From Geodermatophilus nigrescens (lineage in GTDB: Bacteria > Actinomycetota > Actinomycetes > Mycobacteriales > Geodermatophilaceae), in assembly GCF_900129495.1 (NCBI RefSeq), contig NZ_FQVX01000003.1, forward strand, positions 372,001-436,000: a stretch of 64,000 bases of DNA, in the 5' to 3' direction. A model generated the notes under the pieces. It worked only from the letters and a program-made list of their open reading frames with translations. It did not search any database and was not told where the DNA came from. Both the position numbers and the translations under genes were made by a program. Below, in pieces: positions 51,558 through 62,313 of this stretch. Position 1 is the stretch's first letter; every line of letters begins with the position of its first letter.

Positions 51558-53090
51558 GTGACCCCGCCCGCCGCGCCCACGGGCCTCGCCGCGCTCGTGC
51601 GGGACGCCGCCCGCCGCCGCCCGGACGCGCCCGCCGTCGTCGACGGCGACACCCGGCTGAGCTGGGGCGAGCTCGACGCGCTGGTCGACCGCAGCGCCGC
51701 CGCCCTGGCCGCGCGGGGGCTGCGCCGCGGCGACCGGATGGCCGTGCAGCTGCCCAACGGCGTCGCCTGGCTACGCGCGGTCCTCGGGGCGCTGCGCGCC
51801 GGGCTGGTCGTCGTCCCGGTGAACACCGCCTACACCGACGCCGAGGTCGCGCACGTGCTGACCGACTCCGGGGCGTCGCTGCTCGTGGCCGCGGGGGAGC
51901 GGGAGCCCGTGGCCGGGGTGCCGGTGCTGGCCGGCCCGCCCGACGCCGACGGCGACCCGCCCGCCGACGACGACGACCCCGCCGCGCTGTCCTTCCTCGC
52001 CTACACCAGCGGCACGACCGGCCGCCCGCGCGGCGCGATGCTCACGGCGGCGGCGCTGCGGGCCAACCAGGAGCAGTGTCTGGCCCTCGACCCGCCGCCG
52101 GTGCGGTCCGACGACCGCGTGCTGCTGGTCCTGCCGCTGTTCCACGTCTACGGCCTCAACGCCGGCTTCGGCCTGGTCGCGGCCACCGGCGCCTGCGCGG
52201 TGCTGCTGCCGGCCTTCGACCCGCGGGCGGCGCTCGGGGTGGTCGAGCGGGAGCGGGTCACGGCCGTCCCCGGCGTGCCGCCGATGTACCAGGCCTGGCT
52301 CGCGGTGGCCGACGCCGAGGGCGGCGACACCCGGCTGCGCGCGGCCCTCGCCTCGGTGCGGATGGCCTCCTCCGGCGCCGCGCCGCTGCCCGAGGAGACC
52401 TGGACGGCGATGCGCGACCGCGCCGGCGTGCGCGTGTGGGAGGGCTACGGCCTCACCGAGGCCTGCCCGGTGGTGGCGAGCACCCTGGCCACCGGCCGGG
52501 CCAAGCCCGCCTGCATCGGCGGACCGCTGCCCGGCGTGGAGGTCGCGCTGCGCGAGGCGGGCGGCGACCCGGACGGCGGCGACCCGGACGCCGGTGAGGG
52601 CCCGGGGGAGCTGTGGGTGCGCGGCCCCAACCTCTTCGCCGGCTTCTGGCCCGACGGCGCCGACGGGCCGGACGCCGCGGGCTGGCTGGCCACCGGGGAC
52701 CTCGCCCACCGCGACGCCGACGGCGACCTGCGCCTGGTCGACCGGCGCAGCGACCTCGTGCTGGTCAGCGGCTTCAACGTCTACCCGGCCGAGGTGGAGC
52801 GGGTGCTCGACGCGCACCCCGCCGTCGCCGAGAGCGCGGTCATCGGCGTGCCCGACGCGCGCACGGGCGCCGCCGTCGTCGCCGTGGTGGTGACCGTCCC
52901 CGGCGCGGAGGTGGACGCGGCCGCGCTGCGGGCGCACGCCGCCGCGTCGCTGGCCCGCTACAAGGTGCCGACGACGGTGGTGTTCCGCCCGGCGCTGCCG
53001 CACTCGCTCACCGGCAAGGTCAGCCGCGCCCGGCTGCGCGAGCTCGGCCTGGAGACCGGCGAGCCGGCGACCGGGGAGGTGGCCCCGTGA
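51558..53090 (+). CDS. AMP-dependent acyl-CoA synthetase/ligase
   Basis: 510 residues of the ANL superfamily: P-loop SFLAYTSGTTGRPRGAML, LVLPLFHVYGLNAGFGLV, EGYGLTEACPVVAS (A5), WLATGDLAHRDADGDLRLV (A7) and SLTGKVSRARL with the A10 Lys. Likely a fatty-acid or short-acid CoA ligase; substrate uncertain. GTG 51558 is chosen because GGAGGAGG lies just upstream; an earlier GTG at 51552 lies inside that ribosome binding site. The stop overlaps the glutaredoxin gene (GTGA). Confidence 0.92.
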   Translation: MTPPAAPTGLAALVRDAARRRPDAPAVVDGDTRLSWGELDALVDRSAAALAARGLRRGDRMAVQLPNGVAWLRAVLGALRAGLVVVPVNTAYTDAEVAHVLTDSGASLLVAAGEREPVAGVPVLAGPPDADGDPPADDDDPAALSFLAYTSGTTGRPRGAMLTAAALRANQEQCLALDPPPVRSDDRVLLVLPLFHVYGLNAGFGLVAATGACAVLLPAFDPRAALGVVERERVTAVPGVPPMYQAWLAVADAEGGDTRLRAALASVRMASSGAAPLPEETWTAMRDRAGVRVWEGYGLTEACPVVASTLATGRAKPACIGGPLPGVEVALREAGGDPDGGDPDAGEGPGELWVRGPNLFAGFWPDGADGPDAAGWLATGDLAHRDADGDLRLVDRRSDLVLVSGFNVYPAEVERVLDAHPAVAESAVIGVPDARTGAAVVAVVVTVPGAEVDAAALRAHAAASLARYKVPTTVVFRPALPHSLTGKVSRARLRELGLETGEPATGEVAP

Positions 53091-53338
53091 CCGGTCCCGA
53101 GGCCCGGCTGACGCTGCTCACCCGCGCCGGGTGCCACCTGTGCGTCACCGCGGCCGAGACGCTCGCGCGCCTCGCCGCGGAGGCCGGGGTGACCAGCCGG
53201 GAGGTCGACGTCGACGCCGACCCCGACCTGCAGGCCGAGTACGGCGACCGGGTGCCGGTGGTGCTGCTCGACGGCCGCGAGCACTCCTACTTCACCGTCG
53301 ACGTCGCGCGCCTGCGCCGCGACCTCGGGACCGGCTGA
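53087..53338 (+). CDS. Glutaredoxin-like protein (DUF836)
   Basis: 83 residues: LTLLTRAGCHLCVTAAETLA with the CxxC at Cys16-Cys19, VDVDADPDLQAEYGDRVPVV containing the cis-Pro, and YFTVDVARLRRDL. It matches Rv0508, which in mycobacteria also precedes hemA. A thiol-disulfide role is likely, possibly with mycothiol. GTG 53087 overlaps the previous stop. It lies 220 bases before rex. Confidence 0.9.
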   Translation: MTGPEARLTLLTRAGCHLCVTAAETLARLAAEAGVTSREVDVDADPDLQAEYGDRVPVVLLDGREHSYFTVDVARLRRDLGTG

Positions 53339-53430
53339 CCCCAGGGCTCCCCGTCATCCGCGCGGGTATGGTGTCGGACACAGGTCGCGGCATCCGCGCA
53401 GGCCCGGGGCCCGAGTGCCCCCGCGCGACT

Positions 53431-53459
53431 TTGTTCCTGCGTTCACAAGCGGTTACCGT
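53431..53459 (+). promoter_or_regulatory. rex promoter with Rex-operator-like site
   Basis: TTGTTC (53431-53436), a 17-base spacer and TACCGT (53454-53459) form a sigma-A promoter. TTGTTCCTGCGTTCACAA (53431-53448) overlaps its -35 and resembles the Rex operator TTGTGAA-N4-TTCACAA; the right half is perfect, the left half degenerate. Confidence 0.7.
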
Positions 53460-53558
53460 GGCAGACGCCGGGCGGCCGACCGCCCGGATCCCCGATGTCG
53501 TCCGCCCCCCTCGGCTCCCGCCGTCGCCCGGGCGCGACCGCTGTGGAGTAGGCCCGTG

Positions 53559-54242
53559 ATGCAGTCGCGGCCCCGGATCCCGGAGGCCACCGTCGCCCGG
53601 CTGGCCGTGTACCTGCGGGTGCTCACCGGCCTGGCCGACGGCGGTCGGCGCACCGTCTCCTCCGGTGAGCTGGCCTCCGCGGCCGGCGTGAACCCGGCCG
53701 GGCTGCGCAAGGACCTCTCCCACCTCGGTCCCTGCGGCACCCGCGGCGTCGGCTACGAGGTGTCCACCCTGCGTGACCGCATCGCCGGCGTGCTCGGCAT
53801 GGAGACCGCCCACGCCTGCGTGCTCGTCGGCATCGGCAACCTCGGCGCGGCGCTCGCCGGCTACGGCGGCTTCGGCAGCCGCGGCTTCGAGTTCGTCGGG
53901 CTCTTCGACGCCTCGCCCGCCCGGGTGGGGCAGCAGATCGGCGGCCTCCCGGTGCGCCCGGTGGCCGAGCTCGAGGACGTCGTGGCCGCCACCGGGGCGA
54001 CGATCGGGGTCATCGCGACACCGGCCGAGGTGGCCCAGCCGGTCTGCGACCGGCTGGCCGCGGCCGGGGTGAGGAGCATCTTGAACTTCGCGCCGGTGAC
54101 CCTGAGCGCGCCCGCGGGGGTCGACGTCCGCCAGGTCGACCTCTCCGTCGAGCTGCAGGTCCTCGCGTTCCTCGACAAGCAGCGCGGCGCCGTCCCCGGC
54201 GTCCGGCTGGACGCCCTCGCGCCCGCCGGGGGGATGGCATGA
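53559..54242 (+). CDS. rex: Redox-sensing transcriptional repressor Rex
   Basis: 227 residues. N-terminal winged helix (about 5-75: [39 protein letters not shown]), then a Rossmann domain that reads the NADH/NAD+ ratio ([48 protein letters not shown]). It represses respiration and heme genes when NADH is low. The ATG at 53559 has a GTG directly before it and GGAG at 53545; either may be used. It overlaps hemA (ATGA), as in the Streptomyces rex-hemACD operon. Confidence 0.95.
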   Translation: MQSRPRIPEATVARLAVYLRVLTGLADGGRRTVSSGELASAAGVNPAGLRKDLSHLGPCGTRGVGYEVSTLRDRIAGVLGMETAHACVLVGIGNLGAALAGYGGFGSRGFEFVGLFDASPARVGQQIGGLPVRPVAELEDVVAATGATIGVIATPAEVAQPVCDRLAAAGVRSILNFAPVTLSAPAGVDVRQVDLSVELQVLAFLDKQRGAVPGVRLDALAPAGGMA

Positions 54243-55600
54243 GCCTGCTGTCGGTCGGCATCAGCCACCAGACGGCGCCGGTGGCGCTGCTCGAGCAGTT
54301 CGCCATGACCACCGACGACAAGGTCAAGGCGCTGCACGAGCTCGTCGAGAGCGACCACGTCAGCGAGGCGCTGGTCCTCGCCACCTGCAACCGCATCGAG
54401 GTCTTCGCCGAGGTCGACCGCTTCCACGGCGGCGTCGCCGAGGTCAGCCGCGTGCTGGCCCGCCAGTCCGGCGCCGGCGTCGAGGAGCTCACCCCGTACG
54501 TGACCGTCCACTACGAGGACCAGGCCGTCGCGCACCTGTTCACCGTGGCCGCCGGGCTCGACTCGATGGTCGTCGGCGAGACCCAGGTGCTCGGCCAGCT
54601 GCGCGCCGCCTACGCCCTCGCCCAGGAGGAGGGCACGGTCGGCCGGTCGCTGCACCCGGTCGCCCAGCACGCCCTGCGCGTCGGCAAGCGCGTGCACTCC
54701 GAGACCGGCATCGACCGCGCCGGCGCCAACCTCGTCACCGTCTCCCTCGACCACGCCGAGGACCGCGTCGGCCCGCTGGCCGGCCGCCGCACGCTGGTCG
54801 TCGGCGCCGGCTCGATGGGCGCGCTGGCCGCCACCACGCTGTCGCGTCGCGGTGCCCTGGTCACCGTCGCCAGCCGCTCCCCGGAGTCGGCCGCGCGGCT
54901 GGCCGCCGCCGTCGACGGCGGCACCGCCGAGCTCGCCGACCTGCGCGCGGCGATCGCCGACGCCGACGTCGTGGTCACCTGCACCGGCGCCACCGGCCTG
55001 GTCGTGGGCACCGACGTCGTCGCCGCCGCCATGGCCGACCGCGGCGGGTGCCCGCTGGCCGTCGTCGACCTGGCCCTGCCCCGCGACGTCGACCCCGGCG
55101 TGGCCGCGCTGCCCGGCGTGCACGTCGTCGACCTGGCCCTGCTGCAGGGCGAGCGCTCGGCCGCCGGCGAGGACGGCGCCGGCCCGGTCGCCGCCGACGA
55201 CGTCTCCGCCGCGCACGCCCTCATCGAGGCCGAGACCGCGCTGCTGCGCGCCGAGCGGCAGGCCGCCGCCGTGGCGCCCACCGTCTCCGCGCTGCGCAGC
55301 CAGGCCGCCGAGGTGGTCGACGCCGAGCTGCTGCGCCTGTCCACCCGGCTGCCCGACCTCGACGCCCGCGCCCGCGGCGAGATCGCCCGCACCGTGCGCC
55401 GCGTCGTCGACAAGCTGCTGCACGAGCCGACCGTGCGGGTGAAGGAACTGGCCAGCACGCCCGGCGGCGTCGACTACGCCGACGCCCTGCGCGCACTGTT
55501 CGGCCTGGGCCTCGACGCCGAGGTCCCCGCCGACGGCCCGCGGCTGGCCCAGGCGGTCGCCGTCGACCCCGACGACCTGCGCCCCGGCGGTGCCGCGTGA
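54239..55600 (+). CDS. hemA: Glutamyl-tRNA reductase HemA
   Basis: 453 residues; first step of the C5 route to 5-aminolevulinate, reducing glutamyl-tRNA with NADPH. Catalytic Cys50 in [40 protein letters not shown] loop [16 protein letters not shown]; the C-terminal dimerisation helix is complete. ATG 54239 overlaps the rex stop. It is the second gene of the heme operon; Rex control follows from the position. Confidence 0.95.
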   Translation: MSLLSVGISHQTAPVALLEQFAMTTDDKVKALHELVESDHVSEALVLATCNRIEVFAEVDRFHGGVAEVSRVLARQSGAGVEELTPYVTVHYEDQAVAHLFTVAAGLDSMVVGETQVLGQLRAAYALAQEEGTVGRSLHPVAQHALRVGKRVHSETGIDRAGANLVTVSLDHAEDRVGPLAGRRTLVVGAGSMGALAATTLSRRGALVTVASRSPESAARLAAAVDGGTAELADLRAAIADADVVVTCTGATGLVVGTDVVAAAMADRGGCPLAVVDLALPRDVDPGVAALPGVHVVDLALLQGERSAAGEDGAGPVAADDVSAAHALIEAETALLRAERQAAAVAPTVSALRSQAAEVVDAELLRLSTRLPDLDARARGEIARTVRRVVDKLLHEPTVRVKELASTPGGVDYADALRALFGLGLDAEVPADGPRLAQAVAVDPDDLRPGGAA

Positions 55601-56535
55601 GCCCGCAGACCACCGCGACCCTGCGGCTGGGCACCCGCGCCAGCCAGCTGGCCCGCACCCAGTCCCAGACCGTCGCCGACGCGCTCAGCGCGGCCGCCGG
55701 CGTGCCGGTCGAGCTCGTGCACATCAGCACCGAGGGCGACCGCAACTCCGCGGCGATCGCGCAGCTCGGTGGCACCGGCGTCTTCGTCACCGCGATCCGC
55801 CAGGCGCTGCTCGAGGGCACCGTCGACGTCGCCGTGCACAGCTACAAGGACCTGCCCACCGCACCCGAGCCCGGCCTGGTGCTGGCCGCCGTCCCGCCGC
55901 GGGAGGACCCGCGCGACGCCCTCGTCGCCCGCGACCGGCTCACCCTCGGCGAGCTGCCGGCCGGCGCCCGCGTCGGCACCGGGGCCCCGCGGCGCGTCGC
56001 GCAGCTGCGGGCGCTGGGCCTGGGACTGGAGATCGTGCCGATCCGCGGCAACGTCGACACCCGCATGGCCCGCGTCGTCCCCGGCGACCTCGACGCCGTC
56101 GTCCTCGCCCGCGCGGGGCTCGCCCGCCTCGGCCGGCTCGAGGTGGTCACCGAGACCCTCGACCCGCTGCAGGTGCTGCCCGCGCCCGCGCAGGGCGCGC
56201 TCGCCGTCGAGTGCCGGGCCGACGACGAGCGCACGCGCGCGCTGCTCGCCGCGCTCGACGACCCCGACACCCGCGCCGCCGTGCTCGCCGAGCGGACCAC
56301 GCTCGCCGCGCTGGAGGCCGGGTGCAGCGCCCCCGTCGCCGCCTACGCGGAGCTCGCCGAGGGCGACGACGGCCCGGAGCTGTACCTGCGCGCGTCGGTG
56401 ACCGCGATCGACGGCAGCGACGGCGTCCGCGGCTCGCTCACCGGCCCGGTCGGCGACGCGGAGCGGCTCGGCCGCGAGCTCGCCGCCGACCTGCTCGACC
56501 GCGGCGCCGCCGCGCTCATGGCGGCCTCCCGGTGA
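55597..56535 (+). CDS. hemC: Porphobilinogen deaminase HemC
   Basis: 312 residues; polymerises four porphobilinogens to hydroxymethylbilane. [33 protein letters not shown] (Lys and Asp of the active site), [20 protein letters not shown], and Cys243 of [14 protein letters not shown], which carries the dipyrromethane cofactor. GTG 55597 overlaps the hemA stop (GTGA). Confidence 0.95.
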   Translation: MSPQTTATLRLGTRASQLARTQSQTVADALSAAAGVPVELVHISTEGDRNSAAIAQLGGTGVFVTAIRQALLEGTVDVAVHSYKDLPTAPEPGLVLAAVPPREDPRDALVARDRLTLGELPAGARVGTGAPRRVAQLRALGLGLEIVPIRGNVDTRMARVVPGDLDAVVLARAGLARLGRLEVVTETLDPLQVLPAPAQGALAVECRADDERTRALLAALDDPDTRAAVLAERTTLAALEAGCSAPVAAYAELAEGDDGPELYLRASVTAIDGSDGVRGSLTGPVGDAERLGRELAADLLDRGAAALMAASR

Positions 56536-56614
56536 TCCGCCGGGACCCGCACCCCCAGACCCCCGCACACGCCCTCCCCAGGGCATCGACCCCCAGAAGG
56601 ACCAGGAGCTCGCG

Positions 56615-58144
56615 ATGACGCGCTTCCGCAAGACCCCCGGCCGCGTCGTCTTCGTCGGCGCCGGCCCCGGCGACCCCGGGATGCTGACCGCCCGGGCCAC
56701 GGCCGCGCTGGCCGAGGCCACGGCCGTGCTCGTCGACCCCGACGTGCCGGCCGCCCTCACCGACGCCGTGCGCGAGGACCGGCCCGGCCTCGAGCCGACC
56801 ACCGTCAGCGGCGAGCCGGCCGAGGTGGCCAAGAGCGCCGTCGCCGCCGCCAAGAACGGCGAGGTCGTCGTCCGGCTCGTCGCCGGCGACCCGTACACCT
56901 CCGAGGCCGCCGTCAAGGAGGTGCTCGCCGTCTGCCGCACGTCGGTGCCCTTCGACGTCGTCCCCGGCGTCGCCCCGTCCACCGCGGTGCCCGCCTACGC
57001 GGGCGTCGCGCTCGGCGGCACCTCGCTGACCGCCGACATCCGCGACGGCGGGACCGACGTCGCCGCGCTCGCCACCGCGGCCGCCGCGCTCGGCGCCCCC
57101 GTGGTGCTGCAGGCCGGTGCCGAGCAGCTCCCCGACGCCGCCACCCGGCTCGTCGAGGGCGGCCTGTCCGGCAGCACCCCGGTCGTCGTCACCACCGGCG
57201 GCTCGGGCACCGGCCAGAGGAGCGTCACCGCGAAGCTCTCCGCCGTCGCGGAGAAGACCGCCGACCTCGGCGGCCTCACCGGCCCGGTCGTGGCCACCGT
57301 CGGCTCGGCCGTCGACAAGCGCGGCAAGCTCTCCTGGTGGGAGAGCCGCCCGCTGTTCGGCTGGCGGGTGCTCGTGCCGCGCACCAAGGACCAGGCCGGC
57401 GAGATGAGCGAGCGGCTGCGGGCCTACGGCGCGGTGCCGGTCGAGGTGCCGACGATCGCCGTCGAGCCGCCGCGCAGCGCCGCCCAGATGGACCGCGCCG
57501 TCAAGGGCCTGGTCACCGGCCGCTACGGCTGGATCGTGTTCACCTCCGGCAACGCCGTGAAGGCCGTGCGCGAGAAGTTCGCCGAGCTCGGCCTCGACGC
57601 CCGCGCGTTCGCCGGCGTGAAGGTCGCCTGCGTCGGCGAGCAGACCGCCGAGGCGGTGCGCTCGTTCGGCATCGTGCCCGAGCTCGTCCCCTCGGGCGCG
57701 CAGTCCAGCGAGGGCCTGCTGGCCGACTTCCCCGAGTTCGACGACGTGCTCGACCCGATCAACCGGGTGCTGCTGCCGCGCGCCGACATCGCCACCGAGA
57801 CCCTCGCCGCGGGCCTGCAGGAGCGCGGCTGGGAGATCGACGACGTCACCGCCTACCGCACCGTCCGGGCGGCCCCGCCGCCGGCGCCGGTCCGCGAGGC
57901 GATCAAGGGCGGCGGCTTCGACGCGGTGTGCTTCACCTCGTCGAGCACCGTGCGCAACCTGGTCGGCATCGCGGGCAAGCCGCACGCCAAGACCGTCGTC
58001 GCGGTGATCGGCCCCGCCACCGCCGCGACCGCGCAGGAGTTCGGCCTGCGGGTCGACGTGCAGCCGGAGACGGCCGCCGTCGCGCCGCTGGTCGACGCGC
58101 TGGCCGAGTACGCCGAGGCCAAGCGGGCGGAGGCCGGGGAGTGA
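56615..58144 (+). CDS. hemD: Bifunctional uroporphyrinogen-III methyltransferase/synthase HemD
   Basis: 509 residues. The N-terminal half (about 5-240) is a SUMT/CobA-type methyltransferase with FVGAGPGDPGMLT and RLVAGDPY (the usual RLKGGDP is altered); the C-terminal half (about 250-500) is uroporphyrinogen-III synthase (GWIVFTSGNAVKAVREKF, VCFTSSSTVRNL). This fusion is standard in actinobacteria. Whether the altered methyltransferase motif still works for siroheme is uncertain. ATG 56615 has CAGGAG eight bases upstream; 79 bases separate it from hemC. The stop overlaps hemB (GTGA). Confidence 0.93.
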   Translation: MTRFRKTPGRVVFVGAGPGDPGMLTARATAALAEATAVLVDPDVPAALTDAVREDRPGLEPTTVSGEPAEVAKSAVAAAKNGEVVVRLVAGDPYTSEAAVKEVLAVCRTSVPFDVVPGVAPSTAVPAYAGVALGGTSLTADIRDGGTDVAALATAAAALGAPVVLQAGAEQLPDAATRLVEGGLSGSTPVVVTTGGSGTGQRSVTAKLSAVAEKTADLGGLTGPVVATVGSAVDKRGKLSWWESRPLFGWRVLVPRTKDQAGEMSERLRAYGAVPVEVPTIAVEPPRSAAQMDRAVKGLVTGRYGWIVFTSGNAVKAVREKFAELGLDARAFAGVKVACVGEQTAEAVRSFGIVPELVPSGAQSSEGLLADFPEFDDVLDPINRVLLPRADIATETLAAGLQERGWEIDDVTAYRTVRAAPPPAPVREAIKGGGFDAVCFTSSSTVRNLVGIAGKPHAKTVVAVIGPATAATAQEFGLRVDVQPETAAVAPLVDALAEYAEAKRAEAGE

Positions 58145-59142
58145 CCCCGGCGCAGGGCGGGTCGAACCCGGGCTTCGCGCGCGGGCGCCGGCTGCGGTCG
58201 ACGCCCGCGCTGCGCCGCCTCACCGCGCAGACCCGGGTGGCCCCGGCCGACCTGGTGCTGCCGGTGTTCGTCAAGGAGGGCATCTCAGAGCCGGTCCCGA
58301 TCGGCTCGATGCCCGGCGTCGTCCAGCACACGACCGACTCGCTGCGGAAGGCCGCGCACGAGGCGGCGGAGGCCGGGATCGGCGGCCTCGTCCTCTTCGG
58401 CATCCCCGCCGAGAAGGACGAGGCCGGCTCCCAGGCCGACGCCGCCGACGGGATCGTCAACGTCGCGCTCCGCGAGCTGCGGGCCGACCTCGGCGACGAG
58501 CTGGTCCTCATCGCCGACCTGTGCCTGTGCGAGTACACCTCGCACGGGCACTGCGGCCTGGTCACGCCGGCCGGCGTCGTCGACAACGACCCGACGCTGG
58601 ACCGCTACGCCTCGGTGGCCATCGCCCAGGCCGAGGCCGGCGCCCACGTCATCGCCCCCAGCGGGATGATGGACGGGCAGGTCGCGGCGATCCGCCGGGC
58701 GCTGGACTCCCGCGCCTTCACCGAGACGCCGATCCTCGCCTACGCGGCGAAGTACGCGAGCGGCTTCTACGGCCCGTTCCGCGAGGCCGCCGAGGGGGCG
58801 CCGCAGTTCGGCGACCGCTCGACCTACCAGATGGACCCGCCCAACGCCGACGAGGCGCTGCGCGAGGTCGCGCAGGACCTCGCCGAGGGCGCGGACGCCG
58901 TCATGGTCAAGCCCGCGCTGCCCTACCTGGACATCGTCACCCGGGTCGCCGACGCCGTCGACGTCCCGGTGAGCGCCTACCAGGTGAGCGGCGAGTACGC
59001 GATGGTCGAGGCGGCCGCCGCCAACGGCTGGATCGACCGCGAGCGGGCCATCCTCGAGACGCTCACCGCCATCCGGCGGGCCGGCGCCGGCCAGGTGCTC
59101 ACCTACTGGGCGGTCGAGGCCGCGCGGCTGCTCACCCGCTGA
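58141..59142 (+). CDS. hemB: Delta-aminolevulinic acid dehydratase HemB
   Basis: 333 residues; condenses two aminolevulinates to porphobilinogen. The zinc-type Cys cluster [13 protein letters not shown] (C128, C130, C138) is intact, with [31 protein letters not shown] (Schiff-base Lys) and [12 protein letters not shown] (second Lys). GTG 58141 overlaps the hemD stop. Confidence 0.95.
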   Translation: MTPAQGGSNPGFARGRRLRSTPALRRLTAQTRVAPADLVLPVFVKEGISEPVPIGSMPGVVQHTTDSLRKAAHEAAEAGIGGLVLFGIPAEKDEAGSQADAADGIVNVALRELRADLGDELVLIADLCLCEYTSHGHCGLVTPAGVVDNDPTLDRYASVAIAQAEAGAHVIAPSGMMDGQVAAIRRALDSRAFTETPILAYAAKYASGFYGPFREAAEGAPQFGDRSTYQMDPPNADEALREVAQDLAEGADAVMVKPALPYLDIVTRVADAVDVPVSAYQVSGEYAMVEAAAANGWIDRERAILETLTAIRRAGAGQVLTYWAVEAARLLTR

Positions 59143-59144
59143 CC

Positions 59145-59675
59145 GTGGGACACGTCGAGCCCGGGGGCTCCTGGCGGCCGTTCTGGACGGTCGCCGGGGT
59201 CCTCGGGCTCCTCGGCGTCCTGGACCTGGTGCTGCCCGGGCCCGACGTGCCGCCGCTGCTGTGGCTGGTCGCCGTCGTGGCCGTCCTCGGCGTCGTCGCC
59301 TCCGGCTGCCTCGCCGGGCGGCGGGCGTGGACCGTCCGGGTCGACGCCGCGGGCCCCGACGGCGCCCTGTCGGTGGGCCGCGAGCGGGTGCCGCTGGCCG
59401 ACGTCGACGCCGCCCACCTGCGCGCCGTCCGCGAGGGGACGGCGGGCGTCGACGCCGGCGCCCCGGTGCTCGGCGGCGGCTGGTCGGTGCCGCGCGGGCG
59501 CACCGGGCTGCCGCTGCGGCTGACCGACGGGCGCACCGTGCTCGTGCCCACGCGGGACCCCGCGGCGCTGTCCGCGGCCCTGCTCGCCGCGGTGCCGGGG
59601 AGCGCAGGGTCACACCCCGCCGACCGCGACACCCCCGACGGCCGCCCGGGCGGCAGGGGGACACTGGGGCCGTGA
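59145..59675 (+). CDS. Small membrane protein in the heme operon
   Basis: 176 residues from GTG 59145: a short head, two hydrophobic segments (about 15-32 and 36-57), then a beta-rich soluble part ([40 protein letters not shown]) of DUF3093-like or PH-like type. It occupies the place of Rv0513 after hemB. Function unknown. It lies two bases after hemB and overlaps hemL (GTGA), so it is part of the operon. Confidence 0.8.
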   Translation: MGHVEPGGSWRPFWTVAGVLGLLGVLDLVLPGPDVPPLLWLVAVVAVLGVVASGCLAGRRAWTVRVDAAGPDGALSVGRERVPLADVDAAHLRAVREGTAGVDAGAPVLGGGWSVPRGRTGLPLRLTDGRTVLVPTRDPAALSAALLAAVPGSAGSHPADRDTPDGRPGGRGTLGP

Positions 59676-61054
59676 CCTCGCTGGACACGACCCGGTACGA
59701 CTACGCGGCCCCCGTCTCGGCCGACCTGTTCGCCCGCGGGCAGCGCCTCACCCCCGGTGGGGTCAACTCGCCGGTGCGCGCCTTCCGCGCCGTGGGCGGC
59801 ACCCCGCGCTTCATGGCGCAGGCGCAGGGGCCCTGGCTCACCGACGCCGACGGCCGCCGCTACGTGGACCTCGTCGCCTCGTGGGGGCCGATGATCCTGG
59901 GCCACGCCCACCCGGCCGTCGTCGAGGCGGTCACCGCGGCCGCCCGCCGCGGGTTCTCCTTCGGCACGCCCACCGAGGGCGAGCTGGACCTCGCGCAGGA
60001 GATCGTCGACCGCGTCGCCCCGGTCGAGCGGGTGCGGCTGGTCAACTCCGGCACCGAGGCGGTGCTCTCCGCGCTGCGCCTGGCCCGCGGCGCCACCGGC
60101 CGCCCGCTGGTCGTCAAGTTCGCCGGGAACTACCACGGCCACGTCGACGCGCTGCTGGCCTCCGCCGGCTCCGGCGTGGCCACCCTCGGCCTGCCCGACA
60201 CCCCCGGCGTCACCACCGGCGCGGCCGCCGACACGATCGTGCTGCCCTACAACGACGTCGCCGCGGTCGAGGCCGTCTTCGCCGAGCGCGGGTCCGACAT
60301 CGCCGTCGTCGTCAGCGAGGCGGCGCCGGGCAACATGGGCGTCGTCCCGCCGCTGGACGGCTTCAACGCCTCCCTCCGCCGGATCACCGCCGAGCACGGC
60401 GCGCTGCTGCTGCTCGACGAGGTGATGACCGGCTTCCGGGTGTCCCGCTCGGGCTGGTACGGCCTCGACCCCGTCGACGCCGACCTGTTCACCTTCGGCA
60501 AGGTCATGGGCGGCGGGCTGCCGGCCGCGGCGTTCGGCGGCCGCGCCGACCTCATGGAGCAGCTCGCCCCCGTCGGGCCCGTCTACCAGGCCGGCACGCT
60601 GTCGGGGAACCCGGTCGCCGTCGCCGCCGGGCTCACCACGCTGCGGCACTGCACCGACGAGGTCTACGCCCGCTGCGACGAGGTCGCCGTGACCCTGCGC
60701 GGCGCGGCCAGCGCGGCGCTGTTCGCCGCCGGCGTCCCGCACCGCGTGCAGCAGGCCGGCTCGATGTTCTCGGTGTTCTTCGTCCCCGACGAGCGCCAGG
60801 TGCGCGACTACGACGACGCCCGCACCCAGGACGTCGCGGCGCACCGCGCCTTCTTCCACGAGATGCTCGCCCGCGGCGTGTACCTGCCGCCGTCGGCGTT
60901 CGAGGCCTGGTTCGTCAGCGCCGCGCTCGACGACGAGGCCGTGGAGCGGGTGCTCGACGCGCTGCCCGCCGCCGCCCGTGCCGCCGCGGCCGCCGACCCC
61001 GCCGACGCGCCGTCCGACGAGGACGCCAAGGACGCCCAGGAGCTGCAGCCCTGA
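59672..61054 (+). CDS. hemL: Glutamate-1-semialdehyde 2,1-aminomutase HemL
   Basis: 460 residues, PLP-dependent class-III aminotransferase fold. [60 protein letters not shown] and the PLP Lys in [13 protein letters not shown] (about residue 276). It completes aminolevulinate synthesis begun by HemA. The C-terminus adds an Ala/Asp-rich tail (after about 440). GTG 59672 overlaps the previous gene, and its stop overlaps the next (TGATG). Confidence 0.95.
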   Translation: MTSLDTTRYDYAAPVSADLFARGQRLTPGGVNSPVRAFRAVGGTPRFMAQAQGPWLTDADGRRYVDLVASWGPMILGHAHPAVVEAVTAAARRGFSFGTPTEGELDLAQEIVDRVAPVERVRLVNSGTEAVLSALRLARGATGRPLVVKFAGNYHGHVDALLASAGSGVATLGLPDTPGVTTGAAADTIVLPYNDVAAVEAVFAERGSDIAVVVSEAAPGNMGVVPPLDGFNASLRRITAEHGALLLLDEVMTGFRVSRSGWYGLDPVDADLFTFGKVMGGGLPAAAFGGRADLMEQLAPVGPVYQAGTLSGNPVAVAAGLTTLRHCTDEVYARCDEVAVTLRGAASAALFAAGVPHRVQQAGSMFSVFFVPDERQVRDYDDARTQDVAAHRAFFHEMLARGVYLPPSAFEAWFVSAALDDEAVERVLDALPAAARAAAAADPADAPSDEDAKDAQELQP

Positions 61055-61686
61055 TGGAGACGACCGTCGTCCACCTGCTGCGGCACGGGGAGGTGCACAA
61101 CCCCGAGGGCGTGCTCTACGGGCGGCTGCCCGGCTACCGGCTGTCCGGGGCCGGCGAGGACATGGCCCGCCGGGCCGCCGAGTGGCTCACCGGCCGCGGC
61201 GTCACGCACCTGGTGTCCAGCCCGCTGGAGCGCGCCCGCCAGACCGCCGCGCCGGTCTCCGACGCGCTCGGCCTGGACGTCGCCGTCGACGAGCGGCTCA
61301 TCGAGGCCGGCAACGCCTTCGAGGGGCTGCGGGTGGCCGGCGGCCGGGGCGTGTTCCGCTCGCCCGGCAACTGGTGGCGGCTGCGCAACCCGGTGCGGCC
61401 CTCGTGGGGCGAGCCGTACGTGGAGATCGCCGCCCGGATGCTGCTCGCCGTCGAGGCCGCCCGCGACGCCGCGCGCGGCGGGGCCGCCGTCTGCGTCAGC
61501 CACCAGCTGCCGATCTGGACGCTGCGGCTGCACCTGGAGGGCAGGAGGTACGCGCACGACCCGCGCCGCCGGCAGTGCGGGCTGGCCAGCGTCACCTCGG
61601 TGACGTACGAGGGCGACTCCGTCGCGCGGATCGACTACGCCGAGCCGGCGGGGGCCACCGACCCCGACGCCGTCCCCGGCGCATGA
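61054..61686 (+). CDS. Histidine phosphatase family protein (Rv0525 type)
   Basis: 210 residues with VVHLLRHGEVHNPEGVLYGR (catalytic His in LLRHGE), LVSSPLERARQTAAPVSDAL and the second catalytic His in AVCVSHQLPIWTLRLHL. A phosphoglycerate-mutase-like phosphatase of unknown substrate, always between hemL and the cytochrome c genes in this group. ATG 61054 overlaps hemL. The stop overlaps the tlpA start (ATGA). Confidence 0.9.
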   Translation: METTVVHLLRHGEVHNPEGVLYGRLPGYRLSGAGEDMARRAAEWLTGRGVTHLVSSPLERARQTAAPVSDALGLDVAVDERLIEAGNAFEGLRVAGGRGVFRSPGNWWRLRNPVRPSWGEPYVEIAARMLLAVEAARDAARGGAAVCVSHQLPIWTLRLHLEGRRYAHDPRRRQCGLASVTSVTYEGDSVARIDYAEPAGATDPDAVPGA

Positions 61687-62312
61687 CCACCCCACGAGAG
61701 CGCTCCGCTGGCGCTCCACGCTCCCGCGGGGGCCCCGGGAGGCGCGCCCTGCTGGCCGCGGTGGCCGGGCTCGCCGTCCTCACCGGCTGCTCCACCGGCG
61801 ACGACCAGGTCGACGTCACCAACGGCGGGCAGTTCCGCTTCGTCGCCGGCACCCCCGCCGGCGAGGTGATCCCGGAGGGCGAGCGCCAGTCGGCCCCCGA
61901 CTTCGGCGGGACGCTGCTCGGCGGCGGCGACTGGACGTCCGACGAGCTCGACGGGCGGATCGCCGTCCTGAACTTCTGGGGCTCGTGGTGCGCGCCCTGC
62001 CGGGTGGAGACGCCGCAGTTCCAGGAGGTCTACGCCGAGGTCCGCGACGAGGGCGTGGAGTTCCTCGGGCTCAACGTCAAGGAGGCCGACGAGCAGTTCG
62101 GCCAGGCGTTCGTCGACACCCAGGGCATCGAGTTCCCCTCCCTCTACGACCCCGCCGGCGAGGTCGCGCTGACGTTCCGGGACTACCCGGCCAACGCGAT
62201 CCCGTCCACGATCGTGCTGGACCGGGAGGGCCGGGTCGCGGCCGTCTACACCGGCGAGGTGTCGCAGGACGACCTGCGGGCCGTGCTGGACCTGCTGCTC
62301 GGGGAGGGCTGA
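61683..62312 (+). CDS. TlpA/ResA-like thioredoxin lipoprotein
   Basis: 209 residues. Lipoprotein signal with lipobox LTGC (Cys36), then a thioredoxin fold with LNFWGSWCAPCRVETPQF (Cys103-Cys106) and the cis-Pro region AIPSTIVLDREG. It reduces apocytochrome c on the outer face of the membrane, receiving electrons from the CcdA protein that follows. Syntenic with Rv0526. ATG 61683 overlaps the previous stop. Confidence 0.93.
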   Translation: MTTPRERSAGAPRSRGGPGRRALLAAVAGLAVLTGCSTGDDQVDVTNGGQFRFVAGTPAGEVIPEGERQSAPDFGGTLLGGGDWTSDELDGRIAVLNFWGSWCAPCRVETPQFQEVYAEVRDEGVEFLGLNVKEADEQFGQAFVDTQGIEFPSLYDPAGEVALTFRDYPANAIPSTIVLDREGRVAAVYTGEVSQDDLRAVLDLLLGEG

Positions 62313-62313
62313 C

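Noticed and set aside
53131-53559. A 142-codon frame through the glutaredoxin/rex gap
   Set aside because: Composition is that of a shadow frame; it crosses the rex promoter and Rex-like operator and has no homology I can see.
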